A DNA stretch of 64,000 bases. It comes from Candidatus Protochlamydia amoebophila UWE25. Its GTDB lineage: Bacteria; Chlamydiota; Chlamydiia; Chlamydiales; Parachlamydiaceae. Below are positions 37,863 to 46,599 of this stretch, piece after piece (the stretch's first letter is position 1; each line of letters begins with the position of its first letter). The stretch lies in the NCBI RefSeq assembly GCF_000011565.2, contig NC_005861.2, forward strand, positions 186,001-250,000, read 5' to 3'. A program made the position numbers and the translations under genes. A model generated the notes under the pieces. That model was not told the origin of the DNA, searched no databases, and worked only from the letters and a program-made list of their open reading frames with translations.

Positions 37863-38002
37863 TAAAAAATCTGTATTCGTTGATTAATGGATTTACTTTT
37901 AAAGAAGAATTAAAAAGCTAAAAAATGCAAAACAATTGTGCTTTTAAACCATCAGCCTGACAGGCATTTAAAAAGCTTAAAAGTTCAATAAATATTTCTT
38001 TG

Positions 38003-38227
38003 TTACCTTTTCTTAAAAATAAATAAGTTTTTAGTAAGAGCATCACAGCTTAATTTTTCATTACATATAGTGTTTAAAATTAAATTTTTATTCGAAAAGT
38101 TATTAATTTTATCAATGGAATCTATATCCTCAATAGGAATGTCATTGAGAATGTTTTTTTCAAAAGTTAGAATTACCTCAAATGATAAATTTTCAGGAAT
38201 TTGTTCAACAAATTTTTGATGTCGCAT
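38003..38227 (-). CDS. Small acidic ORF, unknown, possibly a remnant
   Basis: A 74-residue ORF with an acidic central stretch (ILNDIPIEDIDSIDKINNF) that faintly resembles the helix II-III region of acyl carrier proteins, but lacks the DSL phosphopantetheine site. An ATG in another frame upstream (near 38253) reads a short peptide into the same position, suggesting a frameshifted older gene. It lies 56 bases downstream of the hydroxylase gene on the same strand. Evidence for expression is weak. Confidence 0.3.
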   Translation of the reverse strand: MRHQKFVEQIPENLSFEVILTFEKNILNDIPIEDIDSIDKINNFSNKNLILNTICNEKLSCDALTKNLFIFKKR

Positions 38228-38283
38228 TCATTAGACCCCATTCTTTCAGCATTAAATTTAAAGCGGAAAAGAGGACTTAGTAA

Positions 38284-38895
38284 CTATTTTTTAAATGTTT
38301 CTAACGGTCTTCTGAAGTCAATATACAAAATGATACGTTCTTCATTAGAATGATTCCAAGCGCTATGTTCTAAGTTGTCATTAAAAACAATCCCATCACC
38401 TGGCTTTTTCCAAATGAAGGTTTGATCTTTGACTTTTAATCCGCATTGTTCTTCAGCAGGAATAATTAATCCTAAATGGCAAATAAATGAGAGAGGATTG
38501 TTGTGTCGATGAGGGGCTAAGTTGCTGTGAGGATGAAGCCTTGAAAGAGCGACGAAATTAATGCTAGGGAAATGTTTTAGAAGAGCTGTCGTTTTAGGAA
38601 ATCGGATAGGAAGAGAATCTAATACTTGTTCCCTTTGCTCTAGAGTTAAGCCTGCACTGACTTCCATTCCGTGGCCTGAATAGTTCCCAAAATAGATGGG
38701 AAAAACAGTCCAATTCCCGCTTAGAAATTGACAATGACCTGATTGATCATAGGTATCACTACCCCATCGGAGCCAAACTTTATTTTCGATCAACTCATCT
38801 TGAATGATTGGAAGATTAATTTGAATATCATGAATTTCTTTAAAACGTTTGATTGGAAAAAAGGGAGTTTCTTCATCAAATTCAAATAAAATCAT
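38284..38895 (-). CDS. Aspartyl/asparaginyl beta-hydroxylase family protein
   Basis: A 203-residue Fe(II)/2-oxoglutarate dioxygenase of the AspH family. The first metal His is in LAPHRHNNP and the second in NDNLEHSAWNHS. The signatures HLGLIIP, CGLKV and the 2-oxoglutarate-binding Arg in ERIILYIDFRRP are in place. As in eukaryotic AspH, no carboxylate metal ligand follows the first His. AspH enzymes hydroxylate Asp or Asn side chains in EGF-like domains; bacterial members modify peptides or small molecules. The substrate is unknown. AAGG precedes the ATG. Confidence 0.88.
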   Translation of the reverse strand: MILFEFDEETPFFPIKRFKEIHDIQINLPIIQDELIENKVWLRWGSDTYDQSGHCQFLSGNWTVFPIYFGNYSGHGMEVSAGLTLEQREQVLDSLPIRFPKTTALLKHFPSINFVALSRLHPHSNLAPHRHNNPLSFICHLGLIIPAEEQCGLKVKDQTFIWKKPGDGIVFNDNLEHSAWNHSNEERIILYIDFRRPLETFKK

Positions 38896-39014
38896 ATATA
38901 CCTTAATAGTAAAATCGTGGTTATAAGAGTATTTTTAAAACATCGGATGACAATTTATGTTTTAATCAAGAAGTGATTTTGTGTATAACAAATTTTTATT
39001 TAATTGATTGAGGC

Positions 39015-40277
39015 ATGATGATTTCTTTGGTGATCTTTGTAGCCTGCTATATTAGCTTTGTCTTAGTTCCTCAGCATAAAGCGATGTTTTCATTAATAGG
39101 CGTTGCTGCTTTAATTATTTTACAACAAATAGGGTTGTTAGCGGCTTTTCATGAAATTCACTGGAACGTTATGGGGCTTTTCATGGGGACATTGATTTTG
39201 GCAGAGTTATTTCTGTATTCGCGAGTCCCAGCTGTGTTTGCGGAATGGTTAGTTGACCGTTCAAAAACAGTAAGAAGCGCTTTAATTAGTATTTTTCTTT
39301 TATCAAGCATTATTTCTATGTTTGTTGAAAATGTTGCTGTTGTTTTGTTAATTGCCCCAGTTGCCTTGGCGCTTTGCGAAAAATTAAAAATTTCACCTGT
39401 AAAACCGCTGATTTTATTAGCCATGTTTTCCAATTTACAGGGAACAGCAACGTTGATTGGGGATCCGCCTAGTATGATTTTAGGCACTTATATGAAAATG
39501 ACTTTTGGTGATTTTTTTGTTTATTTAGGAAAGCCTGGTATTTTTTTTATTGTGCAAGTGGGTGCTTTTTTTACACTGTGGTTGGCTTTTTATCTTTTCA
39601 GAAATTTTAAACAACCTGCTGAATTGATCAAACTCGAAAAGGTGAAATCTTGGATTCCTTCGTTATTGTTAGTGATTTTGATTGTAGGATTATCTATTGG
39701 CTCTCCTTTTGATCCAGATTCTTCTTGGATGGTAGGATCTTTTTCAATGGGTTTGGCTATAATAGGATTGATCTGGCATCATTTAGGCCCTAAATGGGTA
39801 TTTACAGAACAGATTCTCAAGACGTTAGATTGGAAGACAACTTTTTTTTTGATGGCTCTATTTATTTTAGTCGGAGCTGTTCGTTTAGAGGGGTGGATGG
39901 ACGCTTTAGCAAAGTGGATTGTGAGTCATGTTCCTCCTAATCTATTGATGGTTTATTTTTTTTTAATTTTTATTTCTTTAATCATATCAGCATTTGTCGA
40001 CAATGTCCCTTATCTTCTCGCCATGATTCCTGTCGTGCAACAGGTAGCGGATAATACGGATTTTTCTTTGTCTCTCTTAATGTTTGCTTTATTTATTGGA
40101 ACTTGTTTGGGAGGAAATATCACTCCTGTTGGTGCATCAGCAAATATAGTCGCAGTGAGTTTTTTGGAAAAGAATGGGTATTCTGTTACTTTTTCAACTT
40201 ATACGTACTACGGACTTTTATTCACAGGAATGGCTATTATTCCGGCAACCATAACTTTGTGGGTCCTATGGTCTTAA
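39015..40277 (+). CDS. ArsB/NhaD-type ion transporter
   Basis: A 420-residue membrane protein with about 11-12 hydrophobic helices, of the ion transporter superfamily that holds ArsB, NhaD and SLC13 carriers. Two repeated helical halves each contain a re-entrant motif: the first includes FVENVAVVLLIAPVALAL and NLQGTATLIGDPPSM, the second FVDNVPYLLAMIPVV and GGNITPVGASANIVAV. This inverted duplication is family-typical. The substrate (sodium/proton exchange or anion) cannot be read from the sequence. Two adjacent ATGs (39015, 39018) follow TTGAGG. The gene is divergent from the hydroxylase. Confidence 0.85.
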   Translation: MMISLVIFVACYISFVLVPQHKAMFSLIGVAALIILQQIGLLAAFHEIHWNVMGLFMGTLILAELFLYSRVPAVFAEWLVDRSKTVRSALISIFLLSSIISMFVENVAVVLLIAPVALALCEKLKISPVKPLILLAMFSNLQGTATLIGDPPSMILGTYMKMTFGDFFVYLGKPGIFFIVQVGAFFTLWLAFYLFRNFKQPAELIKLEKVKSWIPSLLLVILIVGLSIGSPFDPDSSWMVGSFSMGLAIIGLIWHHLGPKWVFTEQILKTLDWKTTFFLMALFILVGAVRLEGWMDALAKWIVSHVPPNLLMVYFFLIFISLIISAFVDNVPYLLAMIPVVQQVADNTDFSLSLLMFALFIGTCLGGNITPVGASANIVAVSFLEKNGYSVTFSTYTYYGLLFTGMAIIPATITLWVLWS

Positions 40278-40363
40278 TGATCAAGCTTGAGTGAGTTTTT
40301 ATAAATTCATCCAGATTTATTATCTGCAAAATAATAAAATTTAGAGGGTCATTTCAGGAAATA

Positions 40364-40837
40364 CTACTCATTTTCCAGCGTCTGTAAAAATCTCCAACCT
40401 AAAAAAATAAAAGGGAGGCTAAGACCTAAAAAAACACTCCAATAATGGCTCTTCCATTGCAGGGTAAGAGTTCCTTCTTGTGAAAAAAGAAGCAGGACGA
40501 CTCCAAACAAGAAAAAAATAGATCCTGACATCAAAAATAAAGTAGGTAAAATGTCTTTTTTGAGAAGAGTCCAAGACATTTCTATCGTAACAAACGATCC
40601 TTCAGCTAATTCGGTCTGTTCCTTAGATTGAAATTCGTTTTGTTCATTTTCTTGGATTTGGTAGAGAGGAGTCGGAATTTCTTCTTCTTCTTCCGATGAG
40701 TGGTAAGATGGTCTCCAACCTGAGTTTTCTTCATCTACAGCGTGAATATATACTCCGCAGTAGGGGCAATTATCTACGTTTTTTGCGACATTTCCTTCAC
40801 AATTCCAACATAACTTTTTTTTAGGTACTGCGCTCAT
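40364..40837 (-). CDS. Zinc-ribbon membrane protein of unknown function
   Basis: A 157-residue protein. Residues ~10-30 form a zinc ribbon, CWNCEGNVAKNVDNCPYCG, with two CxxC knuckles. An acidic, low-complexity linker (SSEEEEEIPTPL) leads to two C-terminal membrane helices (FLMSGSIFFLFGVVLLLF and YWSVFLGLSLPFIFLGW). The domain order, cytoplasmic zinc ribbon tethered to the membrane, recurs in many bacterial proteins of unknown role. No family name can be given. The gene is convergent with the transporter gene. Confidence 0.7.
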   Translation of the reverse strand: MSAVPKKKLCWNCEGNVAKNVDNCPYCGVYIHAVDEENSGWRPSYHSSEEEEEIPTPLYQIQENEQNEFQSKEQTELAEGSFVTIEMSWTLLKKDILPTLFLMSGSIFFLFGVVLLLFSQEGTLTLQWKSHYWSVFLGLSLPFIFLGWRFLQTLENE

Positions 40838-41187
40838 TAAAACGCCCTATTAATCTTATATAAATATTTAACTTTTTAACTTATTATTGGGATGCTCCGA
40901 TCTCCATGTAGAAGGATTATAAACACCTATTGACATATTATCTTTTTCTTTATCAAAACGCAAGCATTAGAGAAAAATTTCATATAAATTTTGTCAAGTC
41001 CAAATTAAATAGAATTGCATATCCAACTTAAGTTGTTATTAATTAGGCGATTGTGTTTTTTGACTTAATTTAATTTAAGTAAATAAAAAAGTTGTTTTTA
41101 GCCTTTAAAGATTGTTGAAAACAGCAAAAATAGCTAATTTTTAGAATTATTTTTTATGAAAAATCGAATTCTAATATTATTATTTAG
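40838..41187. other. Long intergenic region, possible untranslated RNA
   Basis: Noncoding as far as I can see. A TTGACT (41060-41065) followed after 17 bases by ATAAAA (41083-41088) is a possible promoter reading towards the strong terminator at 41188-41224. That would produce an RNA of roughly 130 bases with no ORF. The direct evidence is the terminator without an upstream plus-strand gene. Confidence 0.3.
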
Positions 41188-41224
41188 AAAAGTCTTTTAA
41201 ATGCACTTTTAAAAGACTTTTTTT
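41188..41224 (+). terminator. Strong rho-independent terminator with no gene before it
   Basis: A 14-bp perfect stem (41188-41201 with 41208-41221), loop TGCACT, then a long T-rich tract (TTTCTTTCTTTTTTTG). Its orientation is plus-strand, yet the nearest upstream gene is on the minus strand, so it ends either a small RNA or a leader transcript of lpdA. Confidence 0.8.
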
Positions 41225-41481
41225 CTTTCTTTTTTTGTTTTTATTAACTTAGAAGTAGATTTAGATCCTTATTTTATTTTAATAATAAGTTTTTTATATG
41301 GAAAGACTATTTGAGATCTTATTTTCCTCTTGTTTGATGCATTTATTTCCAAATTTTTCAAAGAAGTATGATGATTCTGAATTGACAATTGTATATGCTA
41401 AACATCTCATTTTGGAGTTGATGCTAATTAAAAATTTAGGAAGTTTTAACTCTAGTGACAAGTTTATCGAAGGAGAGAATG

Positions 41482-42888
41482 ATGGAAATAAAAAAATTCG
41501 ATGTGGCTGTTCTTGGAGGAGGCCCTGGCGGCTATCCAGCTGCGATTCGAGCAGCACAACGAGGTAAATCTGTTGCATTGATTGAAGCCAAAGAATTGGG
41601 TGGTACTTGTTTAAATAGGGGGTGTATTCCTTCAAAAGCTCTAATTGCTGGAGCAGAAGTTGTTGATCGCATCCATGAAGCGAAAGAATTTGGAATTCAT
41701 GTGGGTGAAGTTAATATCGATTATGCTCAACTTGCTTTCCATAAAGACCGAGTGATTGAACGGATGCGTAAAGGCTTAGAAGGGCTTATGGCAACTAATA
41801 AAATTACTGTTTTTAAAGGATTTGGACAATTTATTTCCCCTCGAGAAATTAAAATCAAAGGTCAGGATAATACAAGTATTACCGCCGATCAAATTATCAT
41901 CGCGACAGGATCAGAACCGCGTAATATTTCAGCTTTCCCATTTGACTATGAACGCATTCATGACTCTACCTCACTGCTAGCCATGAAAACTCTTCCTGAA
42001 AAACTTATTATCGTTGGAGGGGGAGTCATTGGCTGTGAATTTGCCTCTCTTTATGCCACTCTTGGTGTCCATGTGACAATCTTAGAATTGTTGCCACGTT
42101 TAATTTCGTCTGAGGCTATTGAAGTATCACAAGCATTGACAAAAGCATTTATTAAGCGAGGTATTCAAGTAGAAACAGGGGTAAAAGTTCAAAAAATTGA
42201 ACAAGTTGAGATGGGAATACAAGTTCAAGTAGAAGAAGGAAAACATTACGTTGCTGACTGTTGTTTAGTCGCAGTAGGTCGTTCTCTCAATACTAAAAAC
42301 ATTGGACTTGACAAAGCAGGTATTTTAGTTCAAGAAAATGGGATGATTGCTGTCAATGATAAAATGCAAACAAACGTTGATGGTATTTACGCGGTAGGGG
42401 ACATTGCATCGAAGTGGTGGTTAGCTCACGTTGCTTCTCACCAAGGCCTTATAGCAGCAGACCAAATTTGTGGAAAAAGTAGTCGTATGTATTATCACGC
42501 GATTCCTTCCGTAATCTTTACTCATCCTGAAATCGCAACAGTCGGATTATCACTTGAAGAAGCGACGAAAAGAGGATATAAAGCTAAGTTGGCGAGCTTT
42601 CCTTTTCAGGCGCTTGGAAAATCTCAAGCTGCTTTACAGGCAGAAGGATTTGCCCAAATTGTTGTCGAAGAAAAATCAGGACAGATTCTTGGCGCTCAAG
42701 TTGTTGGTTATGAAGCCTCTGTAATGATTGCAGAAATGACTCTCGCTATTGCGAACGAATTGACCGTGGAATGTGTGGCAGAAACCATCCATGCCCATCC
42801 TACTCTACCGGAAGCTTGGCTAGAATCAGCACTACTAGGGGAAGGTTTACCCTTGCATTTACCCCCTAAAACGCAAAAAAAGGGATAA
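41482..42888 (+). CDS. lpdA: Dihydrolipoamide dehydrogenase
   Basis: A 468-residue flavoprotein, the E3 component that reoxidises dihydrolipoamide in pyruvate and oxoglutarate dehydrogenase complexes. The FAD site GGGPGGYPAAIRAAQ, the redox disulfide GGTCLNRGCIPSKAL, the NAD site VGGGVIGCEFASLYATLG, AVGDIASKWWLAHVASHQG and the C-terminal catalytic His-Glu region HAHPTLPEAW are all intact. AGGAG at 41471 fits the ATG at 41482 best; another ATG overlaps it at 41479. It is followed by lipA 26 bases later, joining lipoate synthesis with a lipoate-using enzyme, an arrangement also found in Chlamydia. Confidence 0.97.
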   Translation: MEIKKFDVAVLGGGPGGYPAAIRAAQRGKSVALIEAKELGGTCLNRGCIPSKALIAGAEVVDRIHEAKEFGIHVGEVNIDYAQLAFHKDRVIERMRKGLEGLMATNKITVFKGFGQFISPREIKIKGQDNTSITADQIIIATGSEPRNISAFPFDYERIHDSTSLLAMKTLPEKLIIVGGGVIGCEFASLYATLGVHVTILELLPRLISSEAIEVSQALTKAFIKRGIQVETGVKVQKIEQVEMGIQVQVEEGKHYVADCCLVAVGRSLNTKNIGLDKAGILVQENGMIAVNDKMQTNVDGIYAVGDIASKWWLAHVASHQGLIAADQICGKSSRMYYHAIPSVIFTHPEIATVGLSLEEATKRGYKAKLASFPFQALGKSQAALQAEGFAQIVVEEKSGQILGAQVVGYEASVMIAEMTLAIANELTVECVAETIHAHPTLPEAWLESALLGEGLPLHLPPKTQKKG

Positions 42889-42914
42889 GATTCAATTTTT
42901 AAAGGACTGCTGTG

Positions 42915-43883
42915 ATGGAAAACTCTCCAAAAACTCGTCGCTTAAATATCCTACCAGATAATCCTGAAAATACTGGAGATGGTGTGGTAGGGCTTGGCCG
43001 CTTTCCTTCATGGTTGCACCGGCCACTTCCTAAAGGAAACCAACTTCAAATTACTGGGCAAGTCATCAACCAAAATCGCTTACACACTGTTTGCGAAGAG
43101 GCTAAATGTCCCAATCTCTTAGAATGTTGGACTAAAAAAACTGCCACATTTCTTGTAATGGGTAAAGAGTGTTCACGTAACTGTGGTTTTTGTGATATAG
43201 ACTTTTCAAAAAATCCTAAACCCCTAGATCGAAGTGAACCGTCGAGAGTTGCTTTATCTGTCCAACAGTTAGGATTAAAGCACGTTGTAATCACAATGGT
43301 AGCACGAGATGATTTGTCTGATGGAGGAAGTTCTCATCTCGTCGAGGTCATTGAGGCGATTAGGCAAACTAATGAAGATGTAACTATTGAGGTCTTAACT
43401 TCGGATTTTGAAGGAAATCGAAAGGCTCTAAGCTTTGTTTTACAAGCTAAACCTGAAATTTTTAATCATAATATTGAAACAGTTCGCCGTTTAACTCCAC
43501 GTGTTAGACATAAAGCCACTTATGAAAGAACTTTAAGTGTACTTGAACAAGCTGCCCAAAAGAAATATCACTCCCAACTTAAGGTTAAATCAGGGATAAT
43601 GGTGGGGTTAGGTGAGACTGAAGAAGAAATTTTTGAAACATTATTAGATTTAAAAAGGGTAGGATGTGAAATTGTCACCATTGGACAGTATTTACAACCT
43701 AATCGGCAAAAACTCCTTGTAAAATCTTTTGTTCATCCTGATATATTTAAAAAATATGAACAATATGGATTGAGTATAGGAATACCTCATCTTTATTGTG
43801 GACCTTTTGTTAGATCTAGCTATAACGCAAATTTAGTTCTTATGCGTGCAAATCAAAAAGAAGCAATTGTTAACAGCGAATAG
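42915..43883 (+). CDS. lipA: Lipoyl synthase
   Basis: A 322-residue radical SAM enzyme inserting two sulfur atoms into octanoyl-protein to make lipoate. Both cluster sites are present: the auxiliary CEEAKCPNLLEC and the radical SAM CSRNCGFCDI. FLVMGKECSR, VVITMVARDDLSDGGS and the C-terminal VRSSYNA (Ser ligand of the auxiliary cluster) agree with the family. A GTG three bases... codon before the ATG at 42915 is an alternative start behind the same AAGGA. As a consumer of an auxiliary Fe-S cluster it depends on the cell's Fe-S assembly machinery. Confidence 0.97.
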   Translation: MENSPKTRRLNILPDNPENTGDGVVGLGRFPSWLHRPLPKGNQLQITGQVINQNRLHTVCEEAKCPNLLECWTKKTATFLVMGKECSRNCGFCDIDFSKNPKPLDRSEPSRVALSVQQLGLKHVVITMVARDDLSDGGSSHLVEVIEAIRQTNEDVTIEVLTSDFEGNRKALSFVLQAKPEIFNHNIETVRRLTPRVRHKATYERTLSVLEQAAQKKYHSQLKVKSGIMVGLGETEEEIFETLLDLKRVGCEIVTIGQYLQPNRQKLLVKSFVHPDIFKKYEQYGLSIGIPHLYCGPFVRSSYNANLVLMRANQKEAIVNSE

Positions 43884-43894
43884 TAATTAGGTGA

Positions 43895-44818
43895 ATGATG
43901 CAAGAATCAGGCGAACCATTTGAACATTATCCTTTAGTAGATGCAATGGATCATGAAATTTTGATGCATCGAGACGCTCATTTTGGCGGTCTCTTTTCTG
44001 TCATGTTAGATTATTATAAAGGAGAAGGAAAAGGAATTCAGCCTGACTTTACAATTGAGAGGATTGAACGATTGGCAACTCTCGAAGCTGAAATGAAAGA
44101 AAATTTAGCAGCTTTATTTTTTACAGCATCGGAAGCGCAAAAAGTGGCTGACGCGAGAGCAGCGTATCAAAATTTACGTTCTATTTATGAAATTCAAAAT
44201 CAACAAAATCGTTTTCCTCGATTGATTGCTGATTTAATTTTATCTGAAGACGAAGAAGCAGAAAAAGAAGTGAATGCCATTGTGGCAGAGAAAGATAAAA
44301 TTGTTCCTCTTCTTATTGAATGTTTGGGCAATGAGCAATTTTATGATCCAATTTTTCCTGGCTATGGATTGCTACCCTCTTTGATAGTTAAATGTTTAGG
44401 TAAAATTGGAGATAAACGAGCCATTATTTCTTTATTTGAAGCGCTTGGTCAAGGAGATTTTTTTGCAGATGAACAAATACTTAGAGCGCTCAAAGCAATT
44501 GGGGATCCTGCAAAGGCTTTTTTATTAAAAGTTGTTTGTGGGAAACCTTTGAATGAAGATAATGAACGTGCTGCGATTGGTTTACTTGCTTTTAAAGAAA
44601 ATCCTGAAGTTGCAAATACATGTTTTAATTTATTAAAAAACGAAGATATTCAAAAAAGACCTTGCCTCTCCACTTATTTGGCTTTAGCTTGCATAGGTTT
44701 ACAAGATGAGCATTTAAGACAAGAATTTCGGCAAATGGTTACCCAGCCGCAACTCAATGCAATGTTGAAAGAGGATATGAAAGGAATTCTTCACAGTTGG
44801 GATCATCTCGATCAATAA
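43895..44818 (+). CDS. HEAT-repeat-like protein of unknown function
   Basis: A 307-residue acidic helical protein. Residues ~130-260 show HEAT-like alternation (IVPLLIECLGNE, SLIVKCLGKIGDKRAIISLFEALGQG, QILRALKAIGDPAKAFLLK). The N-terminal part (EHYPLVDAMDHEILMHRDAHFGG) is unique and I cannot place it. No signal peptide or membrane helix is seen. It follows lipA by 11 bases with AGGTGA before tandem ATGs, so it is in the lpdA-lipA transcript. A scaffold or partner-binding role is suggested only by the repeat type. Confidence 0.65.
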   Translation: MMQESGEPFEHYPLVDAMDHEILMHRDAHFGGLFSVMLDYYKGEGKGIQPDFTIERIERLATLEAEMKENLAALFFTASEAQKVADARAAYQNLRSIYEIQNQQNRFPRLIADLILSEDEEAEKEVNAIVAEKDKIVPLLIECLGNEQFYDPIFPGYGLLPSLIVKCLGKIGDKRAIISLFEALGQGDFFADEQILRALKAIGDPAKAFLLKVVCGKPLNEDNERAAIGLLAFKENPEVANTCFNLLKNEDIQKRPCLSTYLALACIGLQDEHLRQEFRQMVTQPQLNAMLKEDMKGILHSWDHLDQ

Positions 44819-45568
44819 ATCCTCGTATTTTAATAATCAATAGAGTTAAAAAACAATGAAGCTAAAAACATTAACGAACAAATAAAAGAACTTGCCAGAA
44901 AAGCTCTTTGAGAAAGGGTGTTTCTTCATAGAGTTGGTAGAATTTTTGAGGTAAGGATGCCATGGCTGCTAGATTTTATGAATTTCATTATCAATGATTT
45001 ACTTGAGGGAAGATTTAAATACCCAAGTCAGTTGTCATGAGAACGATGAGTTGAAAATGACCAGTGGTTATGGCTTGTCTTCCATAAAAAAATTGCCAAG
45101 TGCTTGCTAGGCTAGTGGATCCTCGAGATAAAAAAACCGCCGGGCTTCTTTTTGCAAAACTGCCTGAATCCTTAAAAATAAGTTCTCTATTTCGCTGATA
45201 AATTTAATGTCTATTATGAAACCATTTCTTGGAGCCAACATCAACCAGTTAGCAAGCCATCTGGTCAGACAAGCTACCTTGAAAGATTAATTGTACTCTC
45301 AGACAAAGGTGTGCAAGACTTGTAAGGAAAACACTTTTATTTTCTAAAAAGCTAACTAATCCCATTGGGTTAATAAAATATTTTATTTGTGATTACCATA
45401 GATAATTGAGAACCTTACCTATTTAGCAATATCCTTAAATTTATATTTAATTATAATTTTATAATTAAATATAAAAATTAAATTGTATATTATGTAAATA
45501 TATCTTATTATTAATAAGAAAAAACAAAATATTATAAAGTTTACTAATAAATTAAAAAATAGAATTCT
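44819..45568. other. Intergenic stretch around the IS1 remnant
   Basis: Besides the transposase remnant at 44858-45405 this interval holds only very AT-rich sequence (45406-45568) leading to the Sel1-repeat gene. No RNA gene or clear promoter is visible. Confidence 0.5.
44858..45405 (+). pseudogene. Decayed IS1-family transposase
   Basis: Translation in the frame from 44858 gives a recognisable but broken IS1-type (InsB-like) transposase. INEQIKELARKAL, then a stop, then ERVFLHRVGRIFEVRMPWLLDF, more stops and frame changes, DKKTAGLLFAKLPESLK and NVYYETISWSQHQPVSKPSG. A one-base loss near 45288 then shifts the frame to NCTLRQRCARLVRKTLLFSKKL. That last segment is the well-known C-terminal IS1 signature. 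The N-terminal zinc finger and the terminal inverted repeats are not visible. At least three stops and frame changes make it inactive. Confidence 0.8.
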
Positions 45569-46599
45569 ATGCAATTAAAATATATAGATGGCGATGCTCC
45601 TAGCAACTACTTTGCTCTTTCTTCTAGCCCAGATCCAAAATTAAGCCAAAGTACAATAAACAATGGTAAAACATATATCCTTTTAGGAAGCTTTGAAAAA
45701 ACATACCCTTTAATGCGTAGAATTGGAATTGGAATATATATAACTTTTAAGACTTTATGTACGTTAGGCTTGGGGCTTTTTTCTGAAAATGTTCGAGAAG
45801 ATTGGAAGTCTTTTTGGAGCGGTAAAAAAAGTAAAATTATTTACTCTTCTTCTCCCTCATTTTTACCAATTAAACTTTTGGCAGACCAAGGCGATGCAAA
45901 AGCTCAATATAAACTTGGAGTCATATATGCCAATGGGCGGGGTATTACACAATCAGATACAGAAGCTTTTAAATATTTTAAACTCGCTGCCGATCAAGGT
46001 CATGCAGTTGCTCAATATAACCTTGGAGTCATATATGACAATGGGCAGGGTATTACACAATCAGAGCAAGAGGCTATTAAATATTACAAACTCGCTGCCG
46101 ATCAAGGTGATGCAGATGCTCAATATAATCTTGGAGTCATATATGCCAATGGGCAGGGTATTACACAATCAGATGCAGAAGCTTTTAAATATTTTAAACT
46201 CGCTGCCGATCAAGGTGATGCAGATGCCCAATACGAGCTTGGAGTCAGGTATGCCAATGGGCAGGGTATTACACAATCAGATACAGAAGCTTTTAAATAT
46301 TTTAAACTCGCTGCCGATCAAGGTGATGCAGATGCTCAATACAACCTCGAAGTCAGATATTCCAATGGACGAGGTGTTATACAATCAGATCAAGAAGCTT
46401 TTAAATATTTTAAACTCGCTGCCGATCAAGGTGATGCAGATGCCCAATACGAGCTTGGAACTCTGTAAAAAAGGGGCAAGAAGTTGAACAATCCAGTCAA
46501 CTAGTTCTAAGGTATTATCAACTTGCTACTGAACAAGGGAATGCTCAGGCAGCAATAAAAATTGGCTTTATTATTTCTCAACAAAACCAACTAAATTAG
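45569..46599 (+). pseudogene. Sel1-like repeat protein, frameshifted near its C-terminus
   Basis: The open frame runs 45569-46468 (299 residues). A unique N-terminal region of about 105 residues with a hydrophobic stretch (IGIGIYITFKTLCTLGLGLF) precedes five 36-residue Sel1 repeats of the type AQYNLGVIYANGQGITQSD. At 46465 the frame ends at TAA. Restoring one base gives LYKKGQEVEQSSQL and continues in the next frame with another repeat (YYQLATEQGNAQAAIKIG) to a TAG at 46599, so a one-base deletion truncated the gene by about 44 codons. The truncated protein may still work. Sel1 repeats bind proteins and are abundant in amoeba-associated bacteria. Confidence 0.8.
45971..46460 (+). repeat. 108-bp tandem DNA repeat within the Sel1 gene
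   Basis: The motif AAATATTTTAAACTCGCTGC starts at 45971, 46187, 46295 and 46403, and in a variant form at 46079, exactly 108 bases (36 codons) apart. The near-identity at DNA level implies recent duplication or gene conversion. It also keeps an alternative frame open for 232 codons. Confidence 0.85.

Noticed and set aside
40930-40935. TTGACA as a promoter for the region before lpdA
   Set aside because: No acceptable -10 hexamer lies 16-18 bases downstream (TCAAAA at that place).
45971-46460. Regular repeats considered as a CRISPR array
   Set aside because: The units are 108 bp, contiguous without unique spacers, and encode Sel1 repeats in frame.
45789-46487. A 232-codon ORF in another frame across the Sel1 repeats
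   Set aside because: It stays open only because the 108-bp repeat lacks stops in that frame. Its translation repeats the same low-value motif (LNILNSLPIKVMQ) and has no binding site, while the Sel1 frame is clearly real.
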